64,000 nucleotides of DNA from Heterocephalus glaber (Eukaryota; Chordata; Mammalia; Rodentia; Bathyergidae), in NCBI RefSeq assembly GCF_000247695.1, contig NW_004624783.1:6237134-6301133 (forward strand), given 5' to 3'. Shown here in pieces: positions 35,178 through 46,877 of the stretch (position 1 is its first letter; every line of letters starts with the position of its first letter). Below the pieces are notes generated by a model, which did not search any database, had not been told where the DNA came from, and was given only the letters and a program-made list of their open reading frames with translations. The position numbers were made by a program, and so were the translations under genes.

Positions 35178-35233
35178 AGCGAGGGAAATTTTTTTTGGCG
35201 AGGGAAATTTTTTTTGACAAGGGAAATTTAATT
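35178..35233. repeat. 19-bp tandem repeat, three units
   Basis: Units of the form GCGAGGGAAATTTTTTTT recur with a 19-base period starting near 35179, 35198 and 35216. The third is diverged (ACAAGGGAAATTTAATT). Confidence 0.88.
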
Positions 35234-35770
35234 CCAGCGATCTGTGTGTGTGAGGTCAAGGAACACTGATCAAAACCCAGCAGGGTTTTCCAGAAAGGAT
35301 CTAATAACGCCACACTCATCTCAACAAAACAAGTTAGACAAAAAAAATTTATGGATTCCTTTTTTTCCTTGACTTAATTGCTGATCTGGAAGGCAGTGGG
35401 AATGCAATGGGGAGCAGCCTTTGGACTGGAATCAGAAGTATCCCTCCTCCATGTGAAATCTACCACACACAGGTGCAGCCAAGCAAGGTGAGATGTGAAG
35501 GTTGCCCTAGCTGGTGACTCGGGGGACCAGCCAGGAACTGCCTGATCCTAGAAGGGCGATGGAAAGGAGGACTGTTCACCGTGAGGACTCGAACCTGCCC
35601 CAGACACAATCCCTAGTGAGAGAACAGAGCAGAAGGGAAAGGGAAGGAGCACGGATAACTGAGGCCTCAATAGCACAGGAATCCTCAGGGCTCCTTGGAG
35701 GAGAGAAACTTTCTTCACACAAACCTGGATTATGTCCACCAGAAGCAGAACCCTAAGAAGTAGACTTTCT

Positions 35771-35862
35771 TCTTTTTTTTTTTTAAATGGTACCAGGGAT
35801 CGAACTCGGGACCTTGCGCTTTTGAGGCAGGCGGCGGAACCACTGAGGTAAATCCCTGACCC
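35771..35862 (-). mobile_element. ID-like SINE (left arm of inverted pair)
   Basis: T tail, GGTACCAGGGATCGAACTCG to AAATCCCTGACCC. It is very close in sequence to the reverse complement of the ID at 35892. Confidence 0.91.
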
Positions 35863-35891
35863 TTTTGTCCTTTTATTGAAAGTCTACTTCA

Positions 35892-35970
35892 CTGGGCCAG
35901 GGATTTAGCTTGGTGGTTCCACCGCCTGCCTCAAAAGCGCAAGGTCCCGAGTTCGATCCCTGGAACCATA
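35892..35970 (+). mobile_element. ID-like SINE (right arm of inverted pair)
   Basis: GGGCCAGGGATTTAGCTTGG to GGAACCATATAAAT. It shares an exact stretch of about 33 bases in inverted orientation with the previous copy. Confidence 0.91.
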
Positions 35971-37074
35971 TAAATAAATAAGTAAAAGGATAAAAGCCAG
36001 AAGTGGCACATGCCTGTAATCCCAACACTCAGGGAAACTGAGGCAGGAGGATAACAAGTTTGAGTCCCACCTAGGCAACATATGGAAACTCTGTCTCAAA
36101 TTTTTAAAAATAAATAAAAGGCCTGGGATGTAGTGGTAGAGCTCTCGTGAATTTGACCCCCAGTGCCGCAAAAAAAAGAAAAAGAAATTAAGTTAATTTT
36201 TTGGGAGGTGGTTAGTATTTACTTAAAATAGTCTTCAGACTGACATTTTCCAATATTGCTGGTGGCTGTATGACCTTCCTGAAAATCAAATCTTTGACCC
36301 AGCTGGGCATGGCAGCGCACACCTGCAAAACCAGCACTTCGGAGGTTGGGACGGAAAATTGAGAGTTCAAGCCCAGCCTGGGCAACTTCATGGCTTAGTG
36401 AGACCCTATCTTAAAATAAAAAATGAAAAAGAAACAGGCCGAGGATGTAACTCAATGCAAAGGGCCTGGGTTCAATCCCCAGTACTAGGGGAAAAAAAAG
36501 ATTTTCTTTTCCTGGGCTACCAGTAGCTGTAGTTGAATTTTGTTTTGAATTCAGATGTTCTCCCTGCCAGTCCCCTCTTCTCAAAAGGCCTGTTAGGTTG
36601 GGTCAGCAGTTGGTCTGGTCAGCTTGGAGGAGCACCTGGCACCCCTCTGACCTGGCTTGGTTGGGACCACGCCTCCCAGTCCCTGGCCTCCCTCCAAGGG
36701 CTTGGCAGGCCACAGGTGAAGGCGAGGCAGGTGTGCATTCCGGGGCCTCAGGAGGAAGTCAACAGCTCAGACTGCACGGCAGGGAGGGAGCAGGCTGGGA
36801 GCTGACTGCCAGTCACCTGGGGACTTCTTCCTCTCTGCAGAAAGAAGAGGTGCTGCCTGTTCCTGCACCCTTTTCTACTCTTTCATAGCGGGAAGAAATA
36901 TTTGAGCACTGGGGGTAACTGGTCTTCAGGAGCTAAGGAGGGAAGCAGGAAAGATGAGACAGGGCCTGGCTGGGGTGGGATGGGCACCAGTGTTGGGCTG
37001 AGTGGCCACCGAGGGAACCCACACCACCCTCGCTGGGTGAGAGGAGCCCAGGCCAGAGGTCCTGAGACCTCGAC

Positions 37075-37124
37075 TGTGTTTCACTGGGTGAAAAACGTCT
37101 GTGTTTCACTGGGTGAAGAACGTT
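37075..37124. repeat. 25-bp direct duplication
   Basis: Two adjacent 25-base units beginning TGTGTTTCACTGGGTGAA, differing at two positions. Confidence 0.9.
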
Positions 37125-37633
37125 GGAGCCTTGGCCCCTTCTTGTATACCGGTTGAAATTCCTGGGCAAAGAAGCAGCTCAAATCACAAAGCATGTACTG
37201 GAATTCTTCCGTGCTGCAAGACTGTTTCCTGTCTTCAGCGCCAGTGAATACCAGAAAGTTTCCTTTTCAGGAGTTCAAAATTCAAAGCAGCAGAGAGGTG
37301 AGCAGAGTGCAAACAAACGGACAGGCAAATCATAGGAGCATTAGGCCACATCCCCAGGGCGGAAGAGGTAGACGAGGCCTGGGCGGAGCCTCCTGAGGGG
37401 GAAACGAGATCTATTTCGCGGTGGAAGGGAGGAGGGAAACAGCCTAAGGAGACCAGAAAGCCGACTAGCTTCAGGGAGAGTGGGGTCAGTTTCTGAGTTA
37501 CTTCTGAGGCTAGGAAATACAAATGTGGTTTATACCCCTGTAATCGCCACACTTTGAGAGGCTGAGGCAGGAGAAATGCAAGTTTGAGCCCAGCCCTGGC
37601 AATTTAGGGACTTGAAATGATCCTGTCTTAGAG

Positions 37634-37660
37634 TATGTATGTATGTATGTACGTATGTTT
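37634..37660. repeat. (TATG)n microsatellite
   Basis: Short GTAT/TATG run between two B1-like SINEs of opposite orientation. Confidence 0.85.
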
Positions 37661-37904
37661 AGCTATTGAGACCGGGTCCCACTACTAATCCAGTCTGGCC
37701 TTGAACTCACTGTGTAGCCTAGACTGGTCTTGAATTTATGGCCATCCTCTTGCCTCAGCCTCCCGGAGTGCTAGGATTATAGACATGCACCACCATGCCG
37801 AGCTTTTGACTCAGAATTTTAAAAGAGGGCTGGGGAAGTAGCTCAGTGGGGAGGTCCTAGGTTCAATCCCCATTGCAGCCAAAAAAGAAGAGACAAGATT
37901 TTAA

Positions 37905-38895
37905 ATCTAGTTTTATTTTTAATTGACACATGATATTTGCACGTATTTATAGGGGTAGAGTGCAATAATTCTATACATGTATACAATGTGTAATGGTAAC
38001 ATCTGGGTAATTAGCGTTTCTATCCCCTCAGACAGCAATGATTTCTATGTGTTGGGAACGTTTGGACTTTTCTATTTATTATGAAATGCACAATAAACTG
38101 TGCAAGGCCAGCTTGGGCTATATAGTGAGTTGAAGGCCAGCCTGAACTACATAGTGAGACCCTGTCTCAAAAAGAAAAAACAAAACAAAACCCCACCATA
38201 ATAAACTGTTGTAGACCGTAGTTACCCTACTGTGCTATAGGGTACCAGAAGTGATTCCTTCTATCTTAACTGTGTGTTGGCCCCATTGCCTTATCTTACT
38301 TTACCTTACCTCTCTAGCCCTCCTTCCCTTCCCAGCCTCTCCTGAGCATGACACCCTCCTCTGTTTCTGAGATCAACTTTGTCAGCTTCCAAAAATGAGA
38401 AAGTGTGCTTTCTTTCTGTGCCTGGCATATTTCATTTAATGTAATCTCCTCTGATTCCATCCATGTTGCCACAAATGACAAGATGTGATCCTTTTGGTGG
38501 CTAAATAATATTCCGTTGTGTATATGAGTTACGTTTTCTTCATCCACTCTTCCACGAGTGGACACTGTGGTTGATTCTGTTTCCTTGCTATTGTGTACAT
38601 TGCCGCAGCACACATGGGCGTGCAAGGATCTCTTTGAGATACTGATCTCTTTTCCTTTGGATAGCCACCCAGGAGTGGGGACTGCTGGATCATGTGGGAG
38701 TTCTGTTTTGAGGTTTTTTTGGAATCTCCATGCTGTTTTCCATAATGGCTGTATTCGCTTACATTCCTACCAGCAGTGTAGGAGAACTTCCCTTCCTCTA
38801 TATCATCACCAGCACTTTCTGTTATTCTTTGTGTTTTTCCATGACAATCATCGTATCTGGGATAAGATGATTGCATTTCTTTAATGATTAGTGAT
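37905..38895 (-). mobile_element. LINE-1 3'-end fragment
   Basis: The longest L1 relic of the window. Antisense landmarks are GATTCCATCCATGTTGCCAC, GGTTGATTCTGTTTCCTTG, TTTTCCATAATGGCTGTA and AACTTTGTCAGCTTCC. A B1-like fragment interrupts it at 38103-38180. It is 3' UTR or near-3' sequence, without an intact ORF2. Confidence 0.85.
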
Positions 38896-39187
38896 AAGGG
38901 TTGGAGTGAAAAAGCCCAAAGAAGAAAAACTTTGGAGTTTCTGTGGTCCTACTCGCTTATGCCCTATCTCATATAATCTCCCTACTCAGACAAAATGGTT
39001 TTTAACCATCCCTTTACCATAAGATACCAGATGAGGACAGTTTGTCTTCGTTCTAGATAATTAATTCACCAGTTCATTCAATAAATATTCCTATTACATC
39101 CCTTCCCCCTTTTTGTGGTACTGGTGATGGAATTCAGGGCCTTCACACTTAGCTATATCCCCAGCCCTTTTCAAATTTTTTATTTAG

Positions 39188-39288
39188 GGTTTTTGTTTTT
39201 TGTTTTTTGGTTTTTGGTATGGGGATTGAACTCAGGACCTTGCACTTTCAAGGCAGACAGTGGCACCACTGAGCTAAATCCCCGGCCC
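39188..39288 (-). mobile_element. ID-like SINE inside a composite SINE
   Basis: GGTATGGGGATTGAACTCAG to CTAAATCCCCGGCCC. TCAAATTTTTT is duplicated on both sides. Confidence 0.9.
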
Positions 39289-39500
39289 TCAAATTTTTTG
39301 AGACAGTCTTACTAAGCCATTAAGTTGCCCAGGCTGGACTTGAACTTGTGATCTTCCCGCCTCAGCCTCTCAGAGTGCTAGGATTACAGGCATGCACCAC
39401 CATGCCTGGCATGAACCTTTTTATATCAGTAATTCAAAACTGTTTTCAATTGTCAGGCTGCTTCAGGGAAGCAAAAGATCCTTCATTAAAAGGACAATGT

Positions 39501-39590
39501 AGTGGCTAGGGATTTAGCTCAGTGGTTTCTCTGCCTGCTGCGCAAGCTCAAGGACCCGACTTCAATCCCCGGTACCAAAAAAAAAAAAAA
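39501..39590 (+). mobile_element. ID-like SINE, first of three in a row
   Basis: GGCTAGGGATTTAGCTCAG, CTGCGCAAGCTCAAGG subtype, GGTACC and a 14-base A tail. Confidence 0.91.
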
Positions 39591-39598
39591 GTACAACG

Positions 39599-39695
39599 TG
39601 GGCCGGGGATTTAGCTCAGTGACACTGCACCTCCCTTGCAAGCACAAGGTCCTAAATTCTATACCCGGTACCAAAAATAAATAAAATAAATAAAA
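39599..39695 (+). mobile_element. ID-like SINE, second of three
   Basis: GGGCCGGGGATTTAGCTCAG, GTGACACTGCACC subtype, GGTACC and an A-rich tail. AAGTACAA recurs on both sides. Confidence 0.91.
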
Positions 39696-39704
39696 GTACA
39701 ATAT

Positions 39705-39795
39705 GCCAGGCCAGGGATGTAGCTCAGTGGTGCCACACCTTGCTGGCAAGCGCAAGGTCCTGAGTTTGATTCCTGGTACTGAAAACAAACAAAAA
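39705..39795 (+). mobile_element. ID-like SINE, third of three
   Basis: GGCCAGGGATGTAGCTCAG, GGTGCCACACC subtype, GGTACT and an A-rich tail. It is more diverged than the other two. Confidence 0.88.
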
Positions 39796-40584
39796 AGCAG
39801 TCTGCCTCTGTGGCTCCCAGACTTTCCCACCTCTCAGCTCACAGCTGGCCAGTGGTAATATTTGTGTGACACACAGGTAGACAAACTGGACACCTCCTCC
39901 AGGCCCCAGCTGTTCCAGTGCTGTGGGGTTCCACTTCTCCCCACATGTCTGTAACCCACGTCTGGGCATACCATTAGGACCCCCAAATCACACCGGAACA
40001 CTTGCCACCAGAGGAAAAAACAAAACACAATTGCCTAGAATTAATAGGTAGAGAGCATGGCTGTCAGTTACACAACCATGAGATAAAATATGCTGACATA
40101 TTGTGGACATACTTTAAATTTGTGCCTAAAGCAAAATACAGACATTTTAATATGATGCTCTTATCTCTCTCATCAGCATCATTCTTATCAAGCTCTGGCC
40201 TGCTCACCACACCTGGACCCCATTTTGGAGAGCCTTTGGCATACACAGCCTGCTCTCCATGTCTTTTCTAGCCTGGGGGCTATATGGGTTCACCATCATT
40301 ATTGTAACAATCATAATATCATAATCCTCTGCCTGGTGTGGTGGCGCACGCCTATGATCCCAGCACTCAGGAGGCTGCAGCAGGAAGATTGCAGAGAGTT
40401 TGAAGCCAGCCTGGACTAATAGTGAGACCTTGTCTCAAAAATAAAATGAAACCACCACACGTTCTGAGCCAAATGAGAACAAAACCTAGGAACAGATAAA
40501 CTGAGGTGAAAATATAGCTTTACTACTGATAAAGCTCTTGGGTTGGAAATATGTGACTGGTACAGACATCCAAGAGGACTTCCT

Positions 40585-40621
40585 GGGCCGGGGATTCAGC
40601 TCAGTGGTTACGCCGCCTGCC
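40585..40621 (+). mobile_element. Tailless 37-bp ID fragment with target duplication
   Basis: Only the first ~37 bases of an ID body are present (GGGCCGGGGATTCAGCTCAG to CGCCTGCC), with no GGTACC end and no A tail. It is bounded by CCAAGAGGACTTCCT and CCAAGAGGGCTTCCT. Confidence 0.85.
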
Positions 40622-41612
40622 CCAAGAGGGCTTCCTATCTTTTGTTCCAGAGTTAAACTTACCCCCATCCTGAGATAATGCTGGTGAGCAACTTGCAGGG
40701 AAGCCACTGATCCTTCCTCCAAGGATGGTTGCTCACTCCCTGGAGTGCTGCAGACTGGGAGGAGGATTAGTTCTTTCCCAGGACCCTTCCCTCCCAGAGA
40801 GGAGAGTGGAAGTTTCTGCTTCAGGGGACAGGGGAGAAATGCTGGGGGATGGAGACAGCCCAGAAAGCCTCTAGAATTTGCAAACCTTTTACCTACAGTG
40901 AGTGCCTACCTTGCCTGTCTTTATCTGGCTTCCTGGGAAACAGCTGGAAGCTCTGTGTCTGTGGAGGTTGTTAGCAGGAGTGAGGAAAGAGGTCTGGTGT
41001 GGTGGTGCAGGCCTGTAGTGGAGGACTGTTGCGAGTTCAAGGCCAGTCTGGGCTACATAGGGAGCCCTGTCTAGGAAGGAACATAAGGCAGGGCAGGAAG
41101 GAAAGCAACTTAAGGTGTGCATTACCAGGATGGATGGCCATGGTTGCTCACTCACATGTGGATGTCTCTGTACCAGGAACAATCAGGTGGCCTCCCTCCT
41201 TTTTGGCCTTTGTTTATCCCATGGCCATCACCTACCCCTTATGTCTGGGTGGCATCGGGCCCCTCTGAGCTGCTGCTGAGAAGCCAGATGATCCCTGAGT
41301 CAACTGGAGTTGGACTTGTGGGCTGGAACTGCTGCCCTGAACCCCTGGGGAGGCTGAGGCAGCAGCTAAGGAGGAGACAAAGCCATGGCAGGGACAGTCA
41401 AGACTGTAAGGCCACATGCACACTGGGACAGAAGACTCCAACCAGGAAGGAGGGCAAGAACAAGGCAGGACCAAGGCTAGTGAAGACGCAGAAACTGGCT
41501 TGGAACTGACTTGGAAAGAAATTGTCTTGATTCCAAATTGAAGGCCACTGATATTCCGACCAGCCAGGTGGATGTGACTGTTTGGCAAGCTCTGGTTAAA
41601 AAAACAAAGAAT

Positions 41613-41700
41613 GAGGGTCAGGGATTTAGCTCAGTGGTTCCAGTGCCTGCCTCAAAAGCGCAAGGTCCCGAGTTTGATCCCCAGTACCAAAATAAATAAA
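41613..41700 (+). mobile_element. ID-like SINE
   Basis: GGTCAGGGATTTAGCTCAG to CAGTACC, with a long (AAAT)n tail. AAAAACAAAGAATGAG recurs on both sides (near 41600 and 41758). Confidence 0.91.
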
Positions 41701-41930
41701 TAAATAAATAAATAAACAAACAAAAAGAAAGAAACTCTTTTTTTAAAAAAAAAGAACAAAAAACAAAGAATGAGATTTCTTGTGCTCTCTTCTTTGATGT
41801 AATGATGTAGCTCTCTGCAAGGGCCCAGAGGCTTTGCAAGCTGGAACTGAGCCTGCAGCTATTCAGAAGGCTGGACCCTGTGCCCAACTACTGTCCAAGG
41901 AGCCAAATACATAGTATTGAGATACCATTA

Positions 41931-41975
41931 TTGTTTTATTATTATTATTGTTATTATTATTATTATTATTAATGG
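41931..41975. repeat. (ATT)n microsatellite
   Basis: Run of TTA/TAT units at the tail of an antisense composite SINE. Confidence 0.88.
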
Positions 41976-44019
41976 TGGTGGTAGTAGTACTGGGTATTGA
42001 ACCTAGGGCCTTTGCACTGAGATACACTCCCAGACCTTTTTGTTTTTTATTCTGAGACAGGGTCTCACTAAGTTGCTAAGTGGCCAGGCTGGGCTCAAAC
42101 TTTCAATCCTCCTGCTTCAGCTTCCTGAATGCTGGCATTACCGGTAGGAACCACCATACCTGCTAGCATTGTTTTTTTGGTTTATTTTCTTCTTTTGAAA
42201 CAGGGTCTCACTAAGTATTCTAGGCTGGCTTGAACTCACTGTGTAACCAGGCTAGCCTCAGACTTGTGATGATCTTCCCATCTCAGCCTCCTAGGAAGCA
42301 GGGATTACAGACCTGTGCCACAATACCTGGTGGCATTGTTTTTAACCAAGCAGAATGTGATAAGAATCAAGTCAACCATCGTACAGTTTGGTAAAAATCA
42401 TAAAGCTTTCCCCTCTCTTCCACCTGCTGTCCTGAGCTGCTACCTGGGGTACCTTTGGATCCTTGGCTCTGTTACTGTTGGAGTGATACCAAAGGCTTAC
42501 ACATGCCAAGGCCACCAGGATACCCTGGGGAAAGCCAGACAGGCTCTAGAGACCCTGGAAAAAGTCAGATGAGAGAGATTTAGGAAGGGAAAGGAACCAG
42601 AACTCTCCCCTTCTCACTTTAGCTTTCTTGTCCTTTGATAATTAAGCAAAATTATGTATCTCACCTACTCCTAATGCAACCCAATTTCTTCCCCAGCAAA
42701 ATTAACAGAAGAGTCCTTGATGCCTATGGCTTAACCTATTTTTTTTTTTAATATTTAAATTGGCCACAGTGGTGACGTCTGTAATTCTACCTGCATAAGA
42801 AGCTGAGGCAGGAGGATTAAAAGTTGGTCAGCCTGGACAATTTATTTTATTTTTTATTTTTTTGAGACAAGATCTCACTCAGGCTGGCCTTGAACTCACT
42901 ATATAGCCCAGGCTGGGCTCATACTTATGGTGATCCTCCTGCCTCAGCCTCCCAAGTGCTGGATTACATGTGTAGCCTGGGCAATTTATTGAGCTTGGGA
43001 TATAATAACTCAATGATAGGACTTGGGTTTGATCCTCAAAGGAAGGAGAAAAAGAGAGAGAGAGAGAGGAAAATGTCCCAATTGGATATATGCATAAGCT
43101 CTCTGGTGTTATACAATCTCACAATCTTCCTCCACAGTCTTCTTTCCATGGGAAAGGAGAGGAATTCTCTGCATGTCCTGAGATGGAGCTGGAATTGAAA
43201 TCTGGAATCCCAGACTCTGAGGTCTCCTCCCTTAGGGGCCTGGCTCATTCCTCTTCAAGAGCAGGGCCACACTGGAGCACTAGAAGTGGAAGCTCTGACT
43301 CCACATACTTTGCTTTCTAAGTGCAAGTGGCTGATTGATTAATGGATTGTTTGAGTGCAGGCCTGGGGATTGAAACCAGGGCCTTTGCACTGAGTTACAT
43401 CCCCAGTCTTTTTTTTATTTTTTATTTTGAGACAAGGTCTTACTAAATTGCCCAAGCCATGCCTCCATTAGAGATCCTCCTGCTTTGGGCTCCTAGAGTG
43501 CTGGGATTACAGATGTGCACAACCATACCCTGCTAAAATGGCTGTTATTTGTTTGTTTGTTTGTTTATTTATTTGAGATGGTCTTGTTTTATAGCCCAGG
43601 CTGGCCTTGAACTCACATGATCCTCCTCTCTCAGCCTCCCAAGTGCTGGGATTATAGGTGTGCACCACCATGTCTGGCACTAAAATGGCTATTTTAGGTA
43701 ATGAGAGAATTCCTACTCACAGAGCAGGAGGGGAGCTGGAAACGGAAACAAGTGGCCATTGCCACCACATGACACATGTGAAACAGAAGTGCTGTGTACA
43801 CGTGGCGCCTGGCAAGGTCCCCTTGACTGCAGCAGATGGTCTTGGAGGGGCAGCTGTGTTTGCTGTCAGGGGACCTTGACCTGCAACAGCCTCACAGGCT
43901 GGTAGGTGAGGACTTTGTGAACAACGGTGGGACAAAGTGGGCTACTATCCTAGAGAGGACAAAGCAGTACTGTATGTTTACGGGAAAGAAAAACTATAGT
44001 TCTGTTATTTTTATTTTTA

Positions 44020-44540
44020 TTTATTTATTTTTTGTATTAAATTCTTTTATTGGTACATTGTAGGTATACAACACAATTACATTTCTCATTGGGAGNNNNN
44101 NNNNNNNNNNNNNNNNNNNNNNNNNNNNNNNNNNNNNNNNNNNNNNNNNNNNNNNNNNNNNNNNNNNNNNNNNNNNNNNNNNNNNNNNNNNNNNNNNNNN
44201 NNNNNNNNNNNNNNNNNNNNNNNNNNNNNNNNNNNNNNNNNNNNNNNNNNNNNNNNNNNNNNNNNNNNNNNNNNNNNNNNNNNNNNNNNNNNNNNNNNNN
44301 NNNNNNNNNNNNNNNNNNNNNNNNNNNNNNNNNNNNNNNNNNNNNNNNNNNNNNNNNNNNNNNNNNNNNNNNNNNNNNNNNNNNNNNNNNTATTTTTCAC
44401 CCTTGCCCAGCCCTCCCTTCAACCCCTCCAGTCCTCCCTATTTACAAAGATTTTGTTCCTATTTTTCCATTTTCTCGTATTAATCCCATTCCCTTCTATC
44501 CTTTCCCCTAGCCCTCCTGAGTTCTGTTATTTTTTAAACA
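44020..44540. repeat. Unclassified repeat around the assembly gap
   Basis: The left edge (TTTATTGGTACATTGTAGG) and right edge (pyrimidine-rich, TTTACAAAGATTTTGTTCC) both resemble the unit at 54880-55165. This looks like one copy of an unnamed interspersed repeat, possibly an antisense L1 3' end, with most of its middle missing in the gap. Confidence 0.55.
44096..44390. other. Assembly gap (295 N)
   Basis: Unsequenced bases. Any reading frames shown across it are meaningless. Confidence 0.99.
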
Positions 44541-45483
44541 GGATTTTTTTTTTTAACTCCCTATGTAGTTCAGGCTGACCTTGAATTCATTATGTAGCCC
44601 AGGCTGGCCTTGAACTTGCAGTGATCCTCCTGCCTCAGCCTCTCAAGGACTGGGATTAAACCACACCTGGCTGCTGTGGGAAGGGACGAGGCCTCTTTGG
44701 CTGGCTGGTGGGGGAGGGGCAGATGGGGTAGGTGAGGGGTGGAAAGATATTGTATCAACGTTTGTCCCTGCTTCATTCTTTTATTTTATGTTTCTGGTAG
44801 TACTAGGATCAAACCCAGGGCCCTCCCTTGAAGCTACACCCCCAGCCCTTTTTACAGTTTTTAAATTTTGAGGCAGGATTTCACTAAGTCACAAAATGGG
44901 CAAGTCTGGCCTTGCACTCCCGATCCTCCTGTCTCACGAGCACTGGAGTTACAGGTCTTCATCCCCACTTGGGCTCACTGTGATCTTTTTTTTTTAATAA
45001 TAATCTGCCAGGCAGATGTGGTAATGAATGCCTGGCAGGACTGAAAATTTTTTTAATAAAATAGGCTGAGCAAAAGGAAGCATTGAATTTTTAAGAAATT
45101 GGTGGGAGCTACTGGCAGGACCTGTGGCCCTGTTGCCCTACCATGGTAGTTCCTGAGACTGGCCTCAACCACACTGTTTATATCAATAACCTCAATGAGA
45201 AGATCAAGAAAGATAAGCTGGAGAAGTCCTTGTACGCCACCTTCTCCCGGTTTGGCCAGATCCTGGATATCCTGTTGTCACTGAGCCTGAAGATAAGGAG
45301 CCAGACCTTTATCATCTTCAAGGAGGTCAGTGGCCCCACCAATGAATGCCCTGTGCTCCCTCTATGACAAGCCCATGTGCATCCAATATGCCAAGATGGA
45401 TTCAGATATCAGTGCCAAGATGAAGGATGCTTTTATGGAGTGGGACCACAAGCTGGAGAAGAAGTCCAAGAGCCAGGAGATGC

Positions 45484-45920
45484 TGTCTTAGTTACTTCTC
45501 TACTGGCTGAGACAAAATTACCAACACTCAAAGTTAAAGGAGGAAAAAAAAAAGACAAATTTAAAGGAAGAAAGGTTTATTTTGGCTCACAGTTTGCAGA
45601 GATTTCAGTCCATAGTTGGCTGCTCAAAGGCAAGGCCGCATGGCAGAGGGGCACGGCAGAAGAGAAACAGACCATGGAAGGGTAGGCAGAAAGCAGCAAC
45701 AGCAGCAACCTGCCTTCCATTTTTCCCCTCATACTCCATGCAGGCTACAAGCCTATTGGTTGGTGCCATCCACACCCAGGGTGGGCCTTCCATTATCCAC
45801 ATCCAGAACAATGCTAAACCAATTTAGTTACCACACATCCTAGATCCAGCCCCCTCTGAAAATCCTCACCTATAAGCGCATGAGGCTTTGTCGGGGACAT
45901 ATAGACATAAGTCCTAAGAA
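45484..45920 (-). mobile_element. MaLR-type solo LTR inside the SNRPA pseudogene
   Basis: Begins TGTCTTAGTTACTTCTC. The pseudogene resumes at 45921 exactly where it left off (ATGC on both sides), so this LTR inserted after the retrocopy formed. It contains GGAAAGGTTTATTTTGGCTC-type sequence shared with the LTR at 32797. Confidence 0.85.
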
Positions 45921-46214
45921 ATGCCATGTGCCAAGAAAGCTGTGCAGGGTGAGATAGCTGCTCCTGTGGTGGGAACTGTCCAGGGGGCTGCCTAGGGATG
46001 CCATCAATGATTCAGGCATCCCACATCATGTACCACATGCCAGGCCAGCTTCCCTACATGCTGCCCCCTGGCATGATCCCACCTCCAGGCCTCAAGCCAG
46101 GCCATATCTCCCCTTGGGCCATGCCCCTGAAGCAGTTTGTGCTGGGGCAGATGCCACCTGACCTGCCCAGTCTCTCTCTCTCTCTATTTATTTATTATTT
46201 ATTTATTTATTTAT

Positions 46215-46292
46215 TTTTGGTACCGGGGATCGAATTCCAGTCCTTGCGCTTGTGCAGCAGGCGGTGAAACCACTGAGCGAAATCCCCGGCCC
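46215..46292 (-). mobile_element. ID-like SINE in the SNRPA pseudogene
   Basis: (TTTA)n tail, GGTACCGGGGATCGAATTCC to CGAAATCCCCGGCCC. Part of the SINE cluster that separates the U1A linker from RRM2. Confidence 0.9.
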
Positions 46293-46519
46293 CCTTTCTT
46301 TATTTTTTTGAGACGAGGTCTCGCTATGTAGTTCAGGCTGAACTTGAACTTACTATGTAGCCCAGGCTGGCCTCAAAACTCATAGCAATCCTCCTGCCAC
46401 AGCCTCCTCAGTGCTAGAATTATAGGTATGTACCACCATGCCCGGCATTTTTTTTTTAATACATATTATTTTGTTCTATCTTTTCTTTGAGGGATTTGCT
46501 ATGTTTTTGTTTTGTTTTT

Positions 46520-46632
46520 TGTGGTACCAGGGATCGAACTCAGGACCTTGCACTGCCTGGCATTTTTTTTTAAGGATTTTTTTTTTTTGGTACTGGGAAT
46601 TGAACCCAGAGCCTCACACATGCTAAGCAAGC
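46520..46632 (-). mobile_element. Two partial ID/composite SINE fragments
   Basis: A 3' half (GGTACCAGGGATCGAACTC ... TTGCACTG, about 46522-46554) is followed by a second fragment (GGTACTGGGAATTGAACCC ... GCTAAGCAAGCAG, 46579-46632). The boundary of each is approximate. Confidence 0.75.
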
Positions 46633-46793
46633 AGTCTCTCTCAGAGAATGCACCAAATCACACCTTGTTCCTTACCAACCTGCCAGAAGAGACCAACAAG
46701 TCATGTTCTCTATGCTTTTCAACCAATTCCCTGGCTTCAAGGAGGTCCACCTAGAGCCTAGGCAGCATAATACCAATACTGCCATTGTGGAGT

Positions 46794-46877
46794 CTTTTTT
46801 TTTTGGAACCGGGCATTGAACTCGGGTCCTTCCACTTGCAAGGCAGGCGGTGGAACCACTGAGCTAAATCCCTGGCC
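46794..46877 (-). mobile_element. ID-like SINE inside the SNRPA pseudogene RRM2
   Basis: Target duplication CTGCCATTGTGGAGT / CTGCCTTTGTGGAGT (46779-46793 and 46878-46892), made from pseudogene sequence. Confidence 0.93.

Larger units (their letters stand above)
33252..44019. repeat. Intergenic block: B1 and composite SINEs
   Basis: B1-like copies lie at 33715-33865, 34572-34720, 37525-37635, 40330-40445 and 40994-41080 (+) and 37665-37805, 42180-42340 and 43560-43680 (-). B1+ID composites lie at 36000-36180 and 36302-36500 (+), and at 41985-42170 and 43360-43535 (-). A composite at 39115-39415 (-) is split by an ID. A (+) composite at 42758-43040 is split by a (-) B1 at 42845-42972. Apparent unique sequence: 33252-33650, 33870-34560, 34820-35170, 35240-35750, 36500-37520, 38900-39110, 39800-40320, 40640-40990, 41085-41600, 42345-42750 and 43681-44019. 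Confidence 0.72.

Noticed and set aside
44021..44511. Open frames across the N gap
   Set aside because: Translated from unsequenced bases.
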